DNA from: Enoplosus armatus
Lineage: Eukaryota; Chordata; Actinopteri; Centrarchiformes; Enoplosidae
DNA: 64,000 nucleotides
Assembly (NCBI RefSeq): GCF_043641665.1
Contig: NC_092192.1
Location: 2,639,658 to 2,703,657, forward strand
Direction: 5' to 3'
The notes under the pieces: model-generated
Seen by the model: the letters and a program-made list of their open reading frames with translations, nothing else
What the model was told of the DNA's origin: nothing
Database searches by the model: none
Made by a program: the position numbers and the translations under genes
Shown here: positions 23,921 to 36,288 of the stretch, piece after piece
Position numbering within the stretch: the first letter of the stretch is position 1
How the letters are laid out: every line of letters begins with the position of its first letter

Positions 23921-24541
23921 ATGGCAGAAGAAGCTCCAGCAGCGACCCCGGTGAAAGCCCCGGCTAAAGCCCCCAAGAAGAAGGCGGCCCCCCGGCCCAA
24001 GAAAGATGGACCCACCCTCCCGAAGCTGATCGTCAGCGCCGTGAGTGAATCCAAGGAGCGGAAGGGGATGTCTCTGTCGGCGATTAAAAAGAGTCTTGGT
24101 GGTAAAGGAGTCGACGTGATCAAGTCCAACAAACGCATAAACATCGCGGTGACTAAGTTGGTGACCAAAGGAACCCTGAGCCAGACTAAAGGGACCGGGG
24201 CCTCCGGCTCGTTCAAGCTCGCCAAGAAGGAACCGAAAGCCGCCGAACCTGCGAAGAAAGTGGTGAAGAAGAAAACCCCCGTGAAAGCCAAGAAGCCCGC
24301 TGCCAAGAAAACAGCGGTCAAGAAACCGGCGGCCAAGAAACCTGCAGCTAAGAAACCTGCAGCCAAGAAAGCAGCAGTGAAGAAGTCCCCGAAGAAAGCA
24401 CCGGCGAAGAAAGCGGTGAAAAAGCCGGCAGCGAAGAAGACTCCTAAGAAGACCCCCGTTAAAAAGCTGAAGACAGTGAAGAAGCCCGCTGTGAAGAAAG
24501 CTCCGGCAAAGAAAGTTGCAGCTAAGAAGTCCAAGAAGTGA
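23921..24541 (+). CDS. H1: Linker histone H1, class B, copy 1
   Basis: 206 residues. The N-terminal tail [15 protein letters not shown] is followed by the winged-helix domain about 30-100 ([49 protein letters not shown]). The Lys/Ala/Pro-rich tail has short PAAKK and APKK repeats and few SPKK motifs. The globular domain differs clearly from class A (GPTLPKLIV against GPSVGELIV), so two H1 subtypes coexist in the cluster. It differs from the copy at 42475 at three residues: Ser52, Lys79 and Ala in KKAPAKK near the C-terminus. The ATG at 23921 follows the promoter; 32 upstream codons are only open by chance. Confidence 0.95.
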   Translation: MAEEAPAATPVKAPAKAPKKKAAPRPKKDGPTLPKLIVSAVSESKERKGMSLSAIKKSLGGKGVDVIKSNKRINIAVTKLVTKGTLSQTKGTGASGSFKLAKKEPKAAEPAKKVVKKKTPVKAKKPAAKKTAVKKPAAKKPAAKKPAAKKAAVKKSPKKAPAKKAVKKPAAKKTPKKTPVKKLKTVKKPAVKKAPAKKVAAKKSKK

Positions 24542-24575
24542 AGTGGCTCCTTAATCCAGCACTCGGTGCACCAAA

Positions 24576-24591
24576 GGCTCTTTTAAGAGCC
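24576..24591 (+). terminator. Histone 3' stem-loop of H1
   Basis: GGCTCTTTTAAGAGCC 34 nt after the stop; CACTAAAGAGCATCTCC follows. Confidence 0.95.
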
Positions 24592-24649
24592 ACCACAGCC
24601 TCCACTAAAGAGCATCTCCTATTTCATACTGGTTCACTATGTTGGACCC

Positions 24650-26100
24650 AAACACATGAAATATTTAAACGAAAGGAAGATTTTTGTTTTGTTTATTTAG
24701 CAGTGTTTAAAAAGGAGAGAAAGTTGTTTTATTGACCTGATACTTAATGTACATTCATACTTCATTATATCTATCTGACAGATGTAGTTACAGAACTGGG
24801 CCTGTAACATACTTTGTAAGTTACTGAAGAGTTTAGTAGAAAATGCTTCATGCTGAACTATTTAGCACAATAATGAAATGCCCATTGTGTGTTGATTGCC
24901 GGTGATGTGGAATGAAAACATCACGTTTGGAGTCACATTTCTCTTCACTCAGTCCTCTTTAGCAACATGCAGCTCAGCACAACATCTCACATCCAAAATG
25001 CACTGAAGCAACCAGAACACTTCATACACATCTGAGGATCAACAAGTACAATTGATAACATTGATAACTGATCCATTCATTACATATCTCTACCAACAGG
25101 TAGCATTACAGTTAATGTCTTTGTAAAAGTATATTTTGTTCTTTCATATTAGCAGAAAACATGATTCCATTACAACAAAAATAAAGTGCATTGATTGTGC
25201 TGCCCTACAGTAAATGTCACAGAGATGAATTAGAAATGTTAAAATTTACTTTTCTTTTTCATCACACCTCGTCATCTCTTGCAATACACCTGAGAAAGAA
25301 TCTTTTTGATGTCTGATCCGTCTCTTCTGCAGATATTTTGGACATCCAGCATTCATTGTGTCCAAGAGGAACATCTGACAGCTGGTGTTCATAAACTTTC
25401 TACCTCCATGAGGAAATATGATTTGGAATAATTATATAAAATAACATATTCTTTTTGGTTCCTTCCTGTCTAAAAATGTCAACCCTGCAGACAGAAACAG
25501 GTGCAGGTGTAATTTAGATTAGATATAGAAAAAAAGTAGCAGAACTATATCAACCAGCATGTTTGGAGAGGGCACAACTTCAAAAAGTTAGTTAGTTAAA
25601 AATACAAAAGTTATAATATAGATTAAAGGAAAAAATCACAACACAATTATTAACATGTCAGTCTACACATATTGCGACACATTCATAATCAAAAAGCAAC
25701 CACACTTCAGTAAAAACTTATTTGACACAGGTAAAATGATTAAGTGTATGATCACTGTGTTTTTGTTTTTTCTCTTTTATTTGTTTTATTCTGTGTAAAG
25801 TAAATGTTATTAACTTATTACTTTAACTACTTTTCATAAAATTCACATTTCTGTTTTCTCAAATTCTGTTTCGCATTTTAAATAAGATATAAAACTGAAA
25901 GTTACTTATAATGACTAATTAAATATTTAAACGTAACTTGACTTTTTATTAAATGTTATTATATGTAATTATTTTACAAAACGGCTGAGGATATATATAT
26001 ATAAACATAAAATATAAATTGTTAAAGAAAACTTTCCTGTGTACTTTCTAATTCTTTCTTTCTGACAGCCGCTGTGGAGGCGTGGCTTATTTAGAATTTT
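24650..26100. other. AT-rich spacer, nothing recognised
   Basis: About 1.4 kb without histone, RNA-gene or clear transposon sequence. Similarity to the H1 class B duplicate ends near 24655. Confidence 0.4.
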
Positions 26101-26104
26101 CTTT

Positions 26105-26668
<564 letters not shown>

Positions 26669-26700
26669 ATTGACCCAAGACCTGTTTACATCAACACAAC

Positions 26701-26716
26701 GGCTCTTTTAAGAGCC
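26701..26716 (+). terminator. Histone 3' stem-loop of H3
   Basis: GGCTCTTTTAAGAGCC 32 nt after the stop. The downstream element is CTAAAGCGCC, one base off the AAAGAG core. Confidence 0.93.
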
Positions 26717-26930
26717 ACCTCACTCTGAACTAAAGCGCCTTTTCCTCGACTGTTCCTGATTTTAATTAATTCCATACATATTTTACTCCCCCAAACCAGC
26801 TTGGTGTGGGAATAAACCCTGAGTAAAAACACAAAGAGGCTTCTGTTTATCTCGACTGCAGGATTTATTCTGCAGCAACAGCCTCTACGCAGTCCCACCC
26901 AAGCTCAATGCGCCATCTAGTGACGCATTT

Positions 26931-27170
26931 CAGAATCAGAATCAGAATCAGAAACTGTTTATTGCCAAGTAACATACATTACAAGGAATTTGCTGTGGTC
27001 TGAAGGTGCTATTGTTTTGATAACAAATAAGTAGAATATAAAAGCTAAAATAAGAATAAGAATAAAAATAAAAATAAGAAAAAAAAAAAAAAATAAATAA
27101 GATAAGATAAATAACAACAGTGCAGTGACCAGAATAAAGTAAAGTGTCCAGATAAAGTGTCCAGTAGGGG
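26931..27170 (-). mobile_element. L2-like LINE 3' end
   Basis: Reverse of the 3' end of the element at 15182-17213: CAGAATCAGAATCAGAATCAG, then TTGCCAAGTAACATACATTA and the AAGGAATTTGCTGTGGTCTG stretch. No coding part remains. Confidence 0.75.
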
Positions 27171-27479
27171 GTGGGTGCGTTAATGTAACGCAGTGGGGAC
27201 AGGGGTGATGTACGTTAATATAACGTATAGCTTGTGTTTGTGTTCTGGGGGGGGGTCAGTGAGTATGAGGTCATTTGAATATCGCTCTGACACAGTACAC
27301 AGCAGAAACAACGTATTTTACATTAAATTGCTATTTGAGACAAAACACATTTTACATACATTACAAAAATATAGGGGTACCTGTTTTTAACAAATTTTAC
27401 TCATTATTATAACCAGGAACTCAAGTACAGTATCATAATGAACTTTACAGACTAAGTGAATTTTTGACATGTTTATTTA
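27171..27479. other. Spacer, nothing recognised
   Basis: Contains a short G run near 27246-27254; no gene seen. Confidence 0.35.
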
Positions 27480-27738
27480 TGTCACTGACACTCAGAAGAA
27501 ACAGACCGGAAATTCTTAAATGCAATACATATATATAGACATACATATACGTTGCTACTGTATATATTTTTTACTTTTATTTTTCACTTAAATATTGTAA
27601 ATGTGTATATTTTTATTTTCTATTTCTTATTTTTATATTTTGTACATACTTTCTATGCTGCTTTCTAATCTTGAATGGGAGCACCAGTACTGTAAAATTT
27701 CCCCCAAGGGATCAATAAAGTATTTCTGATTCTGATTC
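27480..27738 (+). mobile_element. L2-like LINE 3' end
   Basis: Sense copy of the 3' end seen in reverse at 19762-20050 (CACTCAGAAGAAACAGACC, GGGAGCACCAGTACTGTAAA, then TTTCTGATTCTGATTC). It is inserted in the Tx1-like LINE fragment that follows. Confidence 0.7.
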
Positions 27739-27744
27739 ATCACC

Positions 27745-28260
27745 TTTCTTATATAATAAACACATAACACCTTGATTGAAAGAGTCTCCCATACCTCCGC
27801 TGTTCAGACTTTCATTGTACATTGAAGTGAGGAGGTTTAAAACTTCGTCATTATATAATTGATAAAATTCAGTAGGCAGACCGTCTGGACCGGGACTCTT
27901 CCTGACATTTAACTGTTGGATGGCTTGCAGAACCTCCTCTTTTCATATATCACCAATTATTTGATTAAAGTTTAGTGAACTGTGAAAGGAAACTCTTTCC
28001 AACAAATATTTCACACAGTCTGTATATTTCTATTTATTTTTTATATGCATCAGAACATAAATCTGGGATTGCATCTCATTTCTGTTGTTCACAATGGACA
28101 GCATAACCATCTTTACTTATTTAATGAATTTACTTTACTTTGAATTTGTTTTTGTCCTGTTTTGAGGGTGTAAAGTAGATTCCCTCTGTTGTCTATTTCT
28201 GTCTGTTTACAACTGCTATATAATAATTCATGATTAAAGTTATCTATTTGTATTTTTATA
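27745..28260 (-). mobile_element. Tx1-like LINE fragment joined to the H4 N-terminus
   Basis: On minus it encodes reverse transcriptase N-terminal pieces: EEVLQAIQQLNVRKSPGPDG and LPTEFYQLYNDEVLNLLTS, then QGVMCLLYKKGD. It begins immediately after seven H4 codons on the same strand. It is cut off by the L2-like 3' end at 27738. Confidence 0.75.
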
Positions 28261-28283
28261 TCTCCCTTTCCATGACCAGACAT
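28261..28283 (-). pseudogene. Histone H4 fragment, codons 1-7, broken by a LINE
   Basis: ATG at 28283 on minus reads Met-Ser-Gly-His-Gly-Lys-Gly, matching H4 Met-Ser-Gly-Arg-Gly-Lys-Gly with an Arg3 CGT to CAT change. LINE sequence follows. Upstream lies an H4-like promoter: TATATAAAG at 28344-28352 and CCAAT (ATTGG on minus) at 28402-28406. The spacing, with TATA about 61 nt before ATG, fits a real histone gene. Confidence 0.7.
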
Positions 28284-28420
28284 TTTCAGTGATTACTCTT
28301 TGAGATAAGATTCGGAAAAAGTAAAGTTTGAAAGGGAAATTGGCTTTATATAGCAACGGAGCTGCTCGTTCAATGGATGGATTGAACGTTAGTGAGATCG
28401 TCCAATCAGATAATATCTTG
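28284..28420 (-). promoter_or_regulatory. Promoter left behind by the broken H4
   Basis: TATATAAAG (28344-28352) and a reversed CCAAT (28402-28406) on minus. It may still be able to drive transcription into the LINE fragment. Confidence 0.5.
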
Positions 28421-28429
28421 TGTCACGTT

Positions 28430-29050
28430 AACTACAATTCTTCCGCATTATGCTGTGAATCTTTGTGGCACAAACCTGTCTCAATCTTTTACCGTTTTCC
28501 AATTGTTTTATTTTGTCGTGATAAAGAACGAGCAACACATACATTATTCTGCTAACCTCAGTAGCTTTCCTACTTCCTTGACTCCATAACACTAATGAAC
28601 AGCACTCTGTATGAAAACATGAACCACATTTGGCTGTTGTCCCCTGTACGTACAATGTTGTGTCTCATACTGTAAGTAGGCCTACTTTACAACATATACA
28701 GTAACGTATAGGCTACAGGCCTACAGTTTGTCCCTGACAGTATCCTTTTCCCTGAACCCCTGTTTGTAAAACACAAATGTACACCCTAGTTATCTGGGAA
28801 CTGTGCAGTTTGCCCATCATCTTGTCCTCGTCTGCCCCCCTCCTGTGTTGGTTAGTTTATGATCATTTTGAAATGGGCAGCAGATTCATGAAGTGCAATA
28901 GTACTCATTACTCTACGCCATACTGTACTCCATGGCTAAGAAAATGTATATTAACTCAAACTAGACTATTATTTCCCAGATTAACCCTTTATCCACAAAC
29001 TTCACCAAAACAGCATTTACAGACATGTAGGACAACACTCAGTAGATGAA
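28430..29050. other. Spacer, nothing recognised
   Basis: No gene or element recognised between the broken and intact H4 genes. Confidence 0.4.
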
Positions 29051-29056
29051 GTGGGT

Positions 29057-29072
29057 GGCTCTTAAAAGAGCC
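29057..29072 (-). terminator. Histone 3' stem-loop of H4
   Basis: GGCTCTTTTAAGAGCC on minus, 34 nt after the stop. The downstream element is degenerate: ATCTACTGAGTG where the other H4 has ATCTAAGAGTT. Confidence 0.92.
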
Positions 29073-29106
29073 TTTGGGTTTTATGATCAGCGGATCAGAT
29101 TCAGGT

Positions 29107-29510
<404 letters not shown>

Positions 29511-29529
29511 GACAGTTAACGAGTGGTCT

Positions 29530-31636
29530 ACTGGGAGGCGCCAAACTCAGCAGCTCCTCCTACAGTTGTTTTTATGCATCAAGTCAGCTGAACATGTTTA
29601 TTATAAATATTCATCAGTTTAATAAAAATGATCAGCTCCTAACAGTGGTGATTCTAACAATTGATCTCTTTTGCTTTTTTAGTGAAATGTGTAATTTCAC
29701 CTCTTAAGGCATCAAACTGTTTGTTGAACACACAATTTATTTTACGCAAACGTTAACTTGCGGTAAACCTTATTACATTTCCTTGTCCGTTAACATGATT
29801 TCTGCCTGAGTCACGTCAGATAGATTTTCAACTGCAATGGTGGTTGTTTAACAAAGACGACAACAACTCCCATGATCCAACGCTACTTCACAACATCTGT
29901 TCTCCATTTAACACATAGCTTAATTAAAGTCATAGATTCTACTACTCTTATAACCAAGGAGAAGGATAGCCATGTGTTTTATATGTACTTCAAACCTTTA
30001 ATTCATTGTTCTCTCTGGAACAAATGGCAGCTAGCTATCTCAGCAATGACTGGTAGTCTGTCCTCAGCCGTCTTCCTGCTGTTCACGACTGGAACCAGCC
30101 TCCTCCTGCGGTCCTTCAGGCAAATATCAGTACGTTTTGGATCCCACTTTCCATCTGCCACCCTGTCTTCATCCCCTCCTCCATCCATCCTCTCCGGACA
30201 AGCTGGGCTGCAGCGAGGAAAGAGTCCGTCTGTCTTTGCAGCTTCTCCAGGGGGTCTGGGGGTTAGAGGCCCAGACATGGCCAATGTCCTACCCCAACCA
30301 GGAGGCATAGTCTCTGGCAGACTGGCTGTTTAACCTCTTCAGTCCTTAAACATATTAAAATAAAACACTAAGATACAAAAAACACTCTTAGAGAGCATTA
30401 GACAACATTTTAAGGGGTTACAAGCCAAAATGTTGGTAACCACTGGATAAGCTCATGAAAAAGAAATGCATTTTGAAATTACAATGAAAAGCAGAAGAAG
30501 CACAGCAACATTAGCACTCATTTGGAGTCAAGTTTCTGTCTGAACAATGAGTTTAAGTTCAAGGCATTCAGGCTTGTTTTAGCTCTGCTTTGGTCTCCAC
30601 CAACTCCTGAGAAAAATATCTGGTATACAGCTTCTTAATGTTTCACTATGTTCACCAGTCGCTAACTTTGTCTATCTGCCGTTTGGTGCTTGGCAGGTAG
30701 CGTAGTGGCTTCATCAAAGCCTTTTTGGTAAAAAACAAAACAAAACAAAAAAAGCTGCTTGTTGACGTTTGATGAGCTGAAAGACGCTAAAATGCTCTGT
30801 AGAGTTGCAGGAAACTGCAGTTGGTGATAATTCTCTGTGGGTTAGTTGTGCTGCTTTAAGCTGCAGCTGACACTGTCCCTGTGTTTTCATCAAGTCTCCA
30901 CCAGGGGAGGCAGAAATCCTATGACAGACCCTCATAAGCAAGACCAACACTAAGCAACATGAATGTCAAGTCATGTCTTATTGTGCAAATGAATTAACCG
31001 AGCTAAACTAACCTGTGGCTGCTGAAGCTGTTGTTGCAGAAGTGTGGACGACAGATAAATCGTCTGGGTGTGGAAACCCTGACAGCAGCCTCAGAGTCCA
31101 GGCTGAGGAAGACGGACAAAGAAGAAGACACAGTGGTATGGCTGCAGTCCCACAATGATCAATACACATCCGTTTGATGTGTGATTGGATATTCTTTATA
31201 ATTCAACACAGCTGTAACCAGTTTTTAAGCATGACTTTAATATATTAGTGATATTATTTCACTAATGTGCAAAGATATCTCATCCCCATTGACAAAGAGT
31301 AATATTGATATGATTTAAATTCTAGTCGAGATCCCAATGTCTCCAAAGATATCAAATACATCAACCTACTTAAAATGTATTCGGCTGATTACAACAAACA
31401 AGCTCACAGAAGCAGATTTTATGTAACTTGAAAAGCACAAACCATCACAACCTTTATGCATTATCATTTACTAAATATAAGTTACAATGAATGTCCAGCC
31501 AAGCTACTGTATGAGCTCACACAACCTCACAGCATCAGAGTTGTTTCTCCATCTTCTCTAGACACATATCATCATGCAACATGTCATCATACACATGCAA
31601 ACATTGATCAAAGTCATGTAGCAATTCTCTCTCCGT
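29530..31636. other. Spacer with a GC-richer island
   Basis: No histone or RNA gene. About 30010-30330 is richer in G and C than its surroundings and is open on both strands for about 100 codons, with no domain I recognise. The rest is AT-rich. Confidence 0.35.
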
Positions 31637-32596
31637 CTCTCTCAGAGTGCATGCTGGGAGATTGTGGCGTGTGAGTGAGACGCTGAGCGAGTGGATTTCG
31701 TACTTTTTTTCAGTAATGTTTAATTTAAAGTAGTTTCTTGGTGGTGGTTTACTTTAATTGATAGTTGGTGCACTTTTGTGGTTTTTGGGGTTTGTTGGGG
31801 GTTTCCTTTGTCTCCTGCCGGTGTCTCTGCTGGCTGATGTCTCTGACACCATGGTAAATGGAGACTTCTCCAGGCTCACGCGGAAACACGGCATTAAGAT
31901 CTCCGCCGGTTTCCCGTGCAGTGTGGAGGACATCGGGCTGGCGCTATGGCGAGTGATGTCAAAAACTCCAATGTGTGTTTTAATTAACTTATTGGTTTTA
32001 AGTGTTTTAAACATCTCACTTAACATGGACGTTTTTAGAGTGAGAAGTTTAAATGTGAATGGAGCCAGAGAAGCAGGAAAAAGAGCACTTATTTATGAAA
32101 CTACCAGAATGAAACACATTGATGTTGTGTTTTTACAAGAAACACTGACTCTGGAAATGAGGCAGACTGGAGGAGAGAGTGGGAAGGAACTTCTCTCCAG
32201 CCTCGCTGGAGGTCGAGCATTTTATTGAGGGGAGGTTACTTTTAACTAAAGCTCGGTTTGGACATTTCACTGCTGTTTTTATCAACGTGTACGCTCCAAC
32301 AAACGGTGCAGAGGGGAAGCGGTTTTTACAAAAAGTCAACGATGTTTTAAATAGCTGTGCCTCGGAGGATTTTTTATTCTTCGTTGGGGATTTTAAATTG
32401 TACTGAAAATGCATCTCTAGATCGCAACCATGCAGAGCCTCATCCAGCATCCCAGCATGCTCTGGGGCAGCTGGTCCACTCTCATGGCCTGGTGGAAGTG
32501 TGGAGGAGGATGCACGCAGACAGCAGACAGGACACATGGTCCCACCTCAGAGAGAGTAGGATGTCCTCAGCCAGACTTGACCGTATTTGTTTTAAG

Positions 32597-32629
<33 letters not shown>

Positions 32630-34205
32630 CATTATTATTATTATTATTATTATAGTTTTAAGCATCATTTTAATATATTTAAAATGTGCAGAATTATACC
32701 TGCTGGTTTTACGGATCATTCCCTGCTTTTATGTCATGTTTTTATTAGAAATATTTTGCCAAAAAAGTGCATATTGGCATTTTAATTCAGTTTTAACTTT
32801 TGACAGGGAGGTTCTTGTGTATTTCTGGGATGTTTTTAGACAGAGGAAGGGTGATTTTAGCAGTCTCAGGCAGTGGTGGGACCATGGGAAGACGGAGATT
32901 AAACTTTTATGTCAACAGCACACCCTCAATGTTACACGAGGCGTCACCAGATCTATGAAGGACCTGGAGAGTGATATAGTGGAACACAGGAGATCGAGGA
33001 TATATTGAAGTCCTCAAAAGTAAAAAAACTGGCTTTAGCCGACCTGTTAGATGGTAAAGTACAGGGTGCACTGGTCAGGTCCCGATTTCAGAACATCGCT
33101 GAGATGGATGCTCCCTCTAGCTTCTTCGGCCTGGAGAAGAAGAGCGGACAGAGGAAGGTAATCCACTCCTTGCTGTCAGACACGGGGCAGGAGCTCATGG
33201 AACCAGGGCAGATAAGAAGGCAAACGGTGGAGTTTTACTCCGCTCTCTACTCCACTGAGTATGGGGGGGGGGGCAACCCTAACCCTGCAGATGCGGGAGC
33301 TTCAGGCCGACCTGCAAAGCATGCAGGGCTCCCGGCATCGACGGCTTAACAGTAGAGTTTTATAAAGCCTTCTGGGACGTCTTAGGTGCAGATATTTTAG
33401 ATGTTTTTAATGAAAGTCTGGTTCCATGCCGATGTCCTGCCGCAGAGTTGTTCTCACGGTCTTGCCGAAGAAGGGAAACTTGCAGGACATCAAAAACTGG
33501 CGCCCCGTGTCTTTGCTGTGTGTGGATTACAAGCTTCTGTCCAAGGCCTTGGCCAAGAGGCTGAGGGGAGCTATGGAGCAGGTCATCCATCGGGACCAGA
33601 CCTACTGTGTGCCCGGCAGGTCCATGGTAGACAATGTCTACCTAATTAGGGATGTTTTGGAGGTCTCTAGCTCGTTGGGTATAAATACTGGTCTGATTTC
33701 TCTAGACCAGGAAAAGGCTTTTGACTGCGTTGAGCACAACTTCCTCTGGAAGGTCATGGAGAAGTTTGGGTTCAGAGCAATTTTCATAGCTAAGATCAAG
33801 GTGTTGTACAGTGATGTGGAGAGTGTGCTGAAGTTTAACGGCGGTCTGTGTGCTCCTTTTAGAGTGTGTAGAGGGGTCCGGCAGGACTGTGCTCTGTCGG
33901 GGATGGAGGACTCTCCCTAGAACCCCTACTGAGCAGGATACCCTCCAGCATCCAAGGACTGGATTTACCTGGTTTTAGTGGAAACATTGTTTTATCGGCC
34001 TACGCCGATGATGTCGTTGTTTTTATTGGAAGCCAGAGGGATGCAGATCTTCTAGCCACTATGCTGGAGAAGTTTACTGTTGCATCGGCAGCGAGGGTGA
34101 ATTGGAAGAAAAGTGAAGCTGTCGGTGAATGTCGTGACGGTCTCCCAGTTCTTCCACAGAGCCTGGCCTGGAGAAGAGACGGCCAAAAGTACCTGGGAGT
34201 GTTTC
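31637..34205 (+). mobile_element. Tx1-like LINE, near 5' end retained, ORF1 mostly deleted
   Basis: A start-proximal part of ORF1 is seen (MVNGDFSRLTRKHGIKISAG, about 31850-31960), then ORF2 with an apurinic-type endonuclease start (FRVRSLNVNGAREAGKRALI and VVFLQETLTLE, 32026-32160). Reverse transcriptase is at about 33440-34060 (LISLDQEKAFDCVEHNFLWK, RGVRQDCALSG, then YADDVVVFIGSQRDADLLA). Frame breaks, an (ATT)n tract at 32600-32653 and missing segments show it is dead. It differs from the Tx1-like family tied to H4. Confidence 0.75.
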
Positions 34206-34429
34206 TGGTACTGATGGGCGGATCGATCCAAATATATAACCAATATATAGTATATAAAAATACTTTAGCCAACTCAAAAAGTATAAATGATGCTAAGACC
34301 TTGATATAATACATTTATCCCATTGAAATGTGTTATTTAAATGAATACATTCACTGGAATTGAAACAAATATACTGAATATAATATGGCTCAGATTTGAT
34401 AGAATATAATTACCCTTTTGTGTTCCCCA

Positions 34430-34676
34430 CACACCAGCCTCTGCCAGTCTGGTTAGGAGTCTGCAAGCCCCAGCCGCTGCCCCAGGCTCTCCCAACGCCC
34501 CCCAACAAGGACAGGGGCAAAAGAGGAAGAGATGCAAGCTCTGCTCTCTTGAGCTCAATTCTGATTCTAATGATTCTGATTTTGAACCAGATGAGGGAAT
34601 TGCTATTCCTATTCCTCCAAGCAAGACATTCATGTCAAAAAAAATGGGGAAACACAGTGGTCTTCATCACCAAATA
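34430..34676 (+). mobile_element. piggyBac-like element, left part (split by Tc1)
   Basis: Encodes the acidic N-terminal stretch of a piggyBac transposase (DSDFEPDEGIAIPIPPSKTF) ending near GLHHQI. The frame is interrupted at TA (34675-34676) by the Tc1 element and resumes at 36289. Confidence 0.65.
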
Positions 34677-36288
34677 CAGTGCATCCGGAAAGTATTCACG
34701 GCGCTTCACTTTTTCCACATTTTGTTATGTTACACCCTTATTCCAAAATGGATTAAATTATTTTTTTTCCTCAAAATTCTACACACAACACCCCATAATG
34801 ACAATGTGAAAAAAGTTTTTTTTAAATTTTTGCAAATTTATTAAAAATAAAAAACTAAGAAATCACATGTACATAAGTATTCACAGCCTTTGCCATGAAG
34901 CTCAAAATTGAGCTCAGGTGCATCCTGTTTCCACTGATCATCCTTGAGATGTTTCTGCAGCTTAATTGGAGTCCACCTGTGGTAAATTCAGTTGATTGGA
35001 CATGATTTGGAAAGGCACACACCTGTCTATATAAGGTCCCACGGTTGACAGTGCATGTCAGAGCACAAACCAAGCATGAAGTCAAAGGAATTGTCTGTAG
35101 ACCTCCGAGACAGGATTGTCTCGAGGCACAAATCTGGGGAAGGTTACAGAAAAATTTCTGCTGCTTTGAAGGTCCCAATGAGCACAGTGGCCTCCATCAT
35201 CCGTAGGTGGAAGAAGTTCGGAACCACCAGGACTCTTCCTAGAGCTGGCCGGCCATCTAAACTGAGTAATCGGGGGAGAAGGGCCTTAGTCAGGGAGGTG
35301 ACCAAGAACCCGATGGTCACTCTGTCAGAGCTCCAGAGTTCCTCTGTGGAGAGAGGAGAACCTTCCAGAAGGACAACCATCTCTGCAGCAATCCACCAAT
35401 CAGGCCTGTATGGTAGAGTGGCCAGACGGAAGCCACTCCTTAGTAAAAGGCACATAGCAGCCCGCCTGGAGTTTGCCAAAAGGCACCTGAAGGACTCTCA
35501 GACCATGAGAAACAAAATTCTCTGGTCTGATGAGACAAAGATTGAACTCTTTGGTGTGAATGCCAGGCGTCACGTTTGGAGGAAACCAGGCACCGCTCAT
35601 CACCAGGCCAATACCATCCCTACAGTGAAGCATGGTGGTGGCAGCATCATGCTGTGGGGATGTTTTTCAGCGGCAGGAACTGGGAGACTAGTCAGGATAG
35701 AGGGAAAGATGAATGCAGCAAAGTACAGAGACATCCTGGATGAAAACCTGCTCCAGAGCGCTCTTGACCTCAGACTGGGGCGACGGTTTATCTTTCAGCA
35801 GGACAACGACCCTAAGCACACAGCCAAGATATCAAAGGAGTGGCTTCAGGACAACTCTGTGAATGTCCTTGAGTGGCCCAGCCAGAGCCCAGACTTGAAT
35901 CCGATTGAACATCTCTGGAGAGATCTGAAAATGGCTGTGCACCGACGCTTCCCATTCAACCTGATGGAGCTTGAGAGGTGCTGCAAAGAGGAATGGGTGA
36001 AACTGCCCAAAGATAGGTGTGCCAAGCTTGTGGCATTATATTCAAAAAGACTTGAGGCTGTAATTGCTGCCAAAGGTGCATCAACAAAGTATTGAGCAAA
36101 GGCTGTGAATACTTATGTACATGTGATTTCTCAGGTTTTTTATTTTTAATAAATTTGCAAAAATCTCAAAAAAACTTTTTTCAAGTCATTATGAGGAAAA
36201 AAAAGAATTTAATCCATTTTGGTATAAGGCTGCAACATAACAAAATGTGGAAAAAGTGAAGCGCTGTGAATACTTTCCGGATGCACTG
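34677..36288 (+). mobile_element. Tc1/mariner element, apparently complete
   Basis: 1612 bp between TA dinucleotides (34675-34676 and 36289-36290). The inverted repeats are about 200 bp: outer CAGTGCATCCGGAAAGTATT at 34677 and its reverse complement ending at 36288. Inner repeats with TACATAAGTATTCACAGCC lie near 34870 and 36100, the IR/DR arrangement of fish Tc1 elements. The two repeats have diverged by several bases. It encodes an uninterrupted transposase and sits inside a piggyBac remnant. Confidence 0.92.
35055..36095 (+). CDS. Tc1-like transposase, open reading frame intact
   Basis: 346 residues, the full length for this family. The paired helix-turn-helix DNA-binding region is about 10-120 (VDLRDRIVSRHKSGEGYRKI; GRPSKLSNRGRRALVREVTK; SVERGEPSRRTTISAAIHQS). 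The DD34E catalytic domain follows: the first Asp in LWSDETKIELFG, the second in FQQDNDPKHTAKI, and the Glu 35 positions later in SPDLNPIEHLWRD. The glycine-rich KHGGGSIMLWGCFSAAG box is intact. No stop or frameshift is seen. It would cut and paste the surrounding element at TA sites. Whether it is active cannot be told from sequence alone. Confidence 0.93.
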   Translation: MSEHKPSMKSKELSVDLRDRIVSRHKSGEGYRKISAALKVPMSTVASIIRRWKKFGTTRTLPRAGRPSKLSNRGRRALVREVTKNPMVTLSELQSSSVERGEPSRRTTISAAIHQSGLYGRVARRKPLLSKRHIAARLEFAKRHLKDSQTMRNKILWSDETKIELFGVNARRHVWRKPGTAHHQANTIPTVKHGGGSIMLWGCFSAAGTGRLVRIEGKMNAAKYRDILDENLLQSALDLRLGRRFIFQQDNDPKHTAKISKEWLQDNSVNVLEWPSQSPDLNPIEHLWRDLKMAVHRRFPFNLMELERCCKEEWVKLPKDRCAKLVALYSKRLEAVIAAKGASTKY

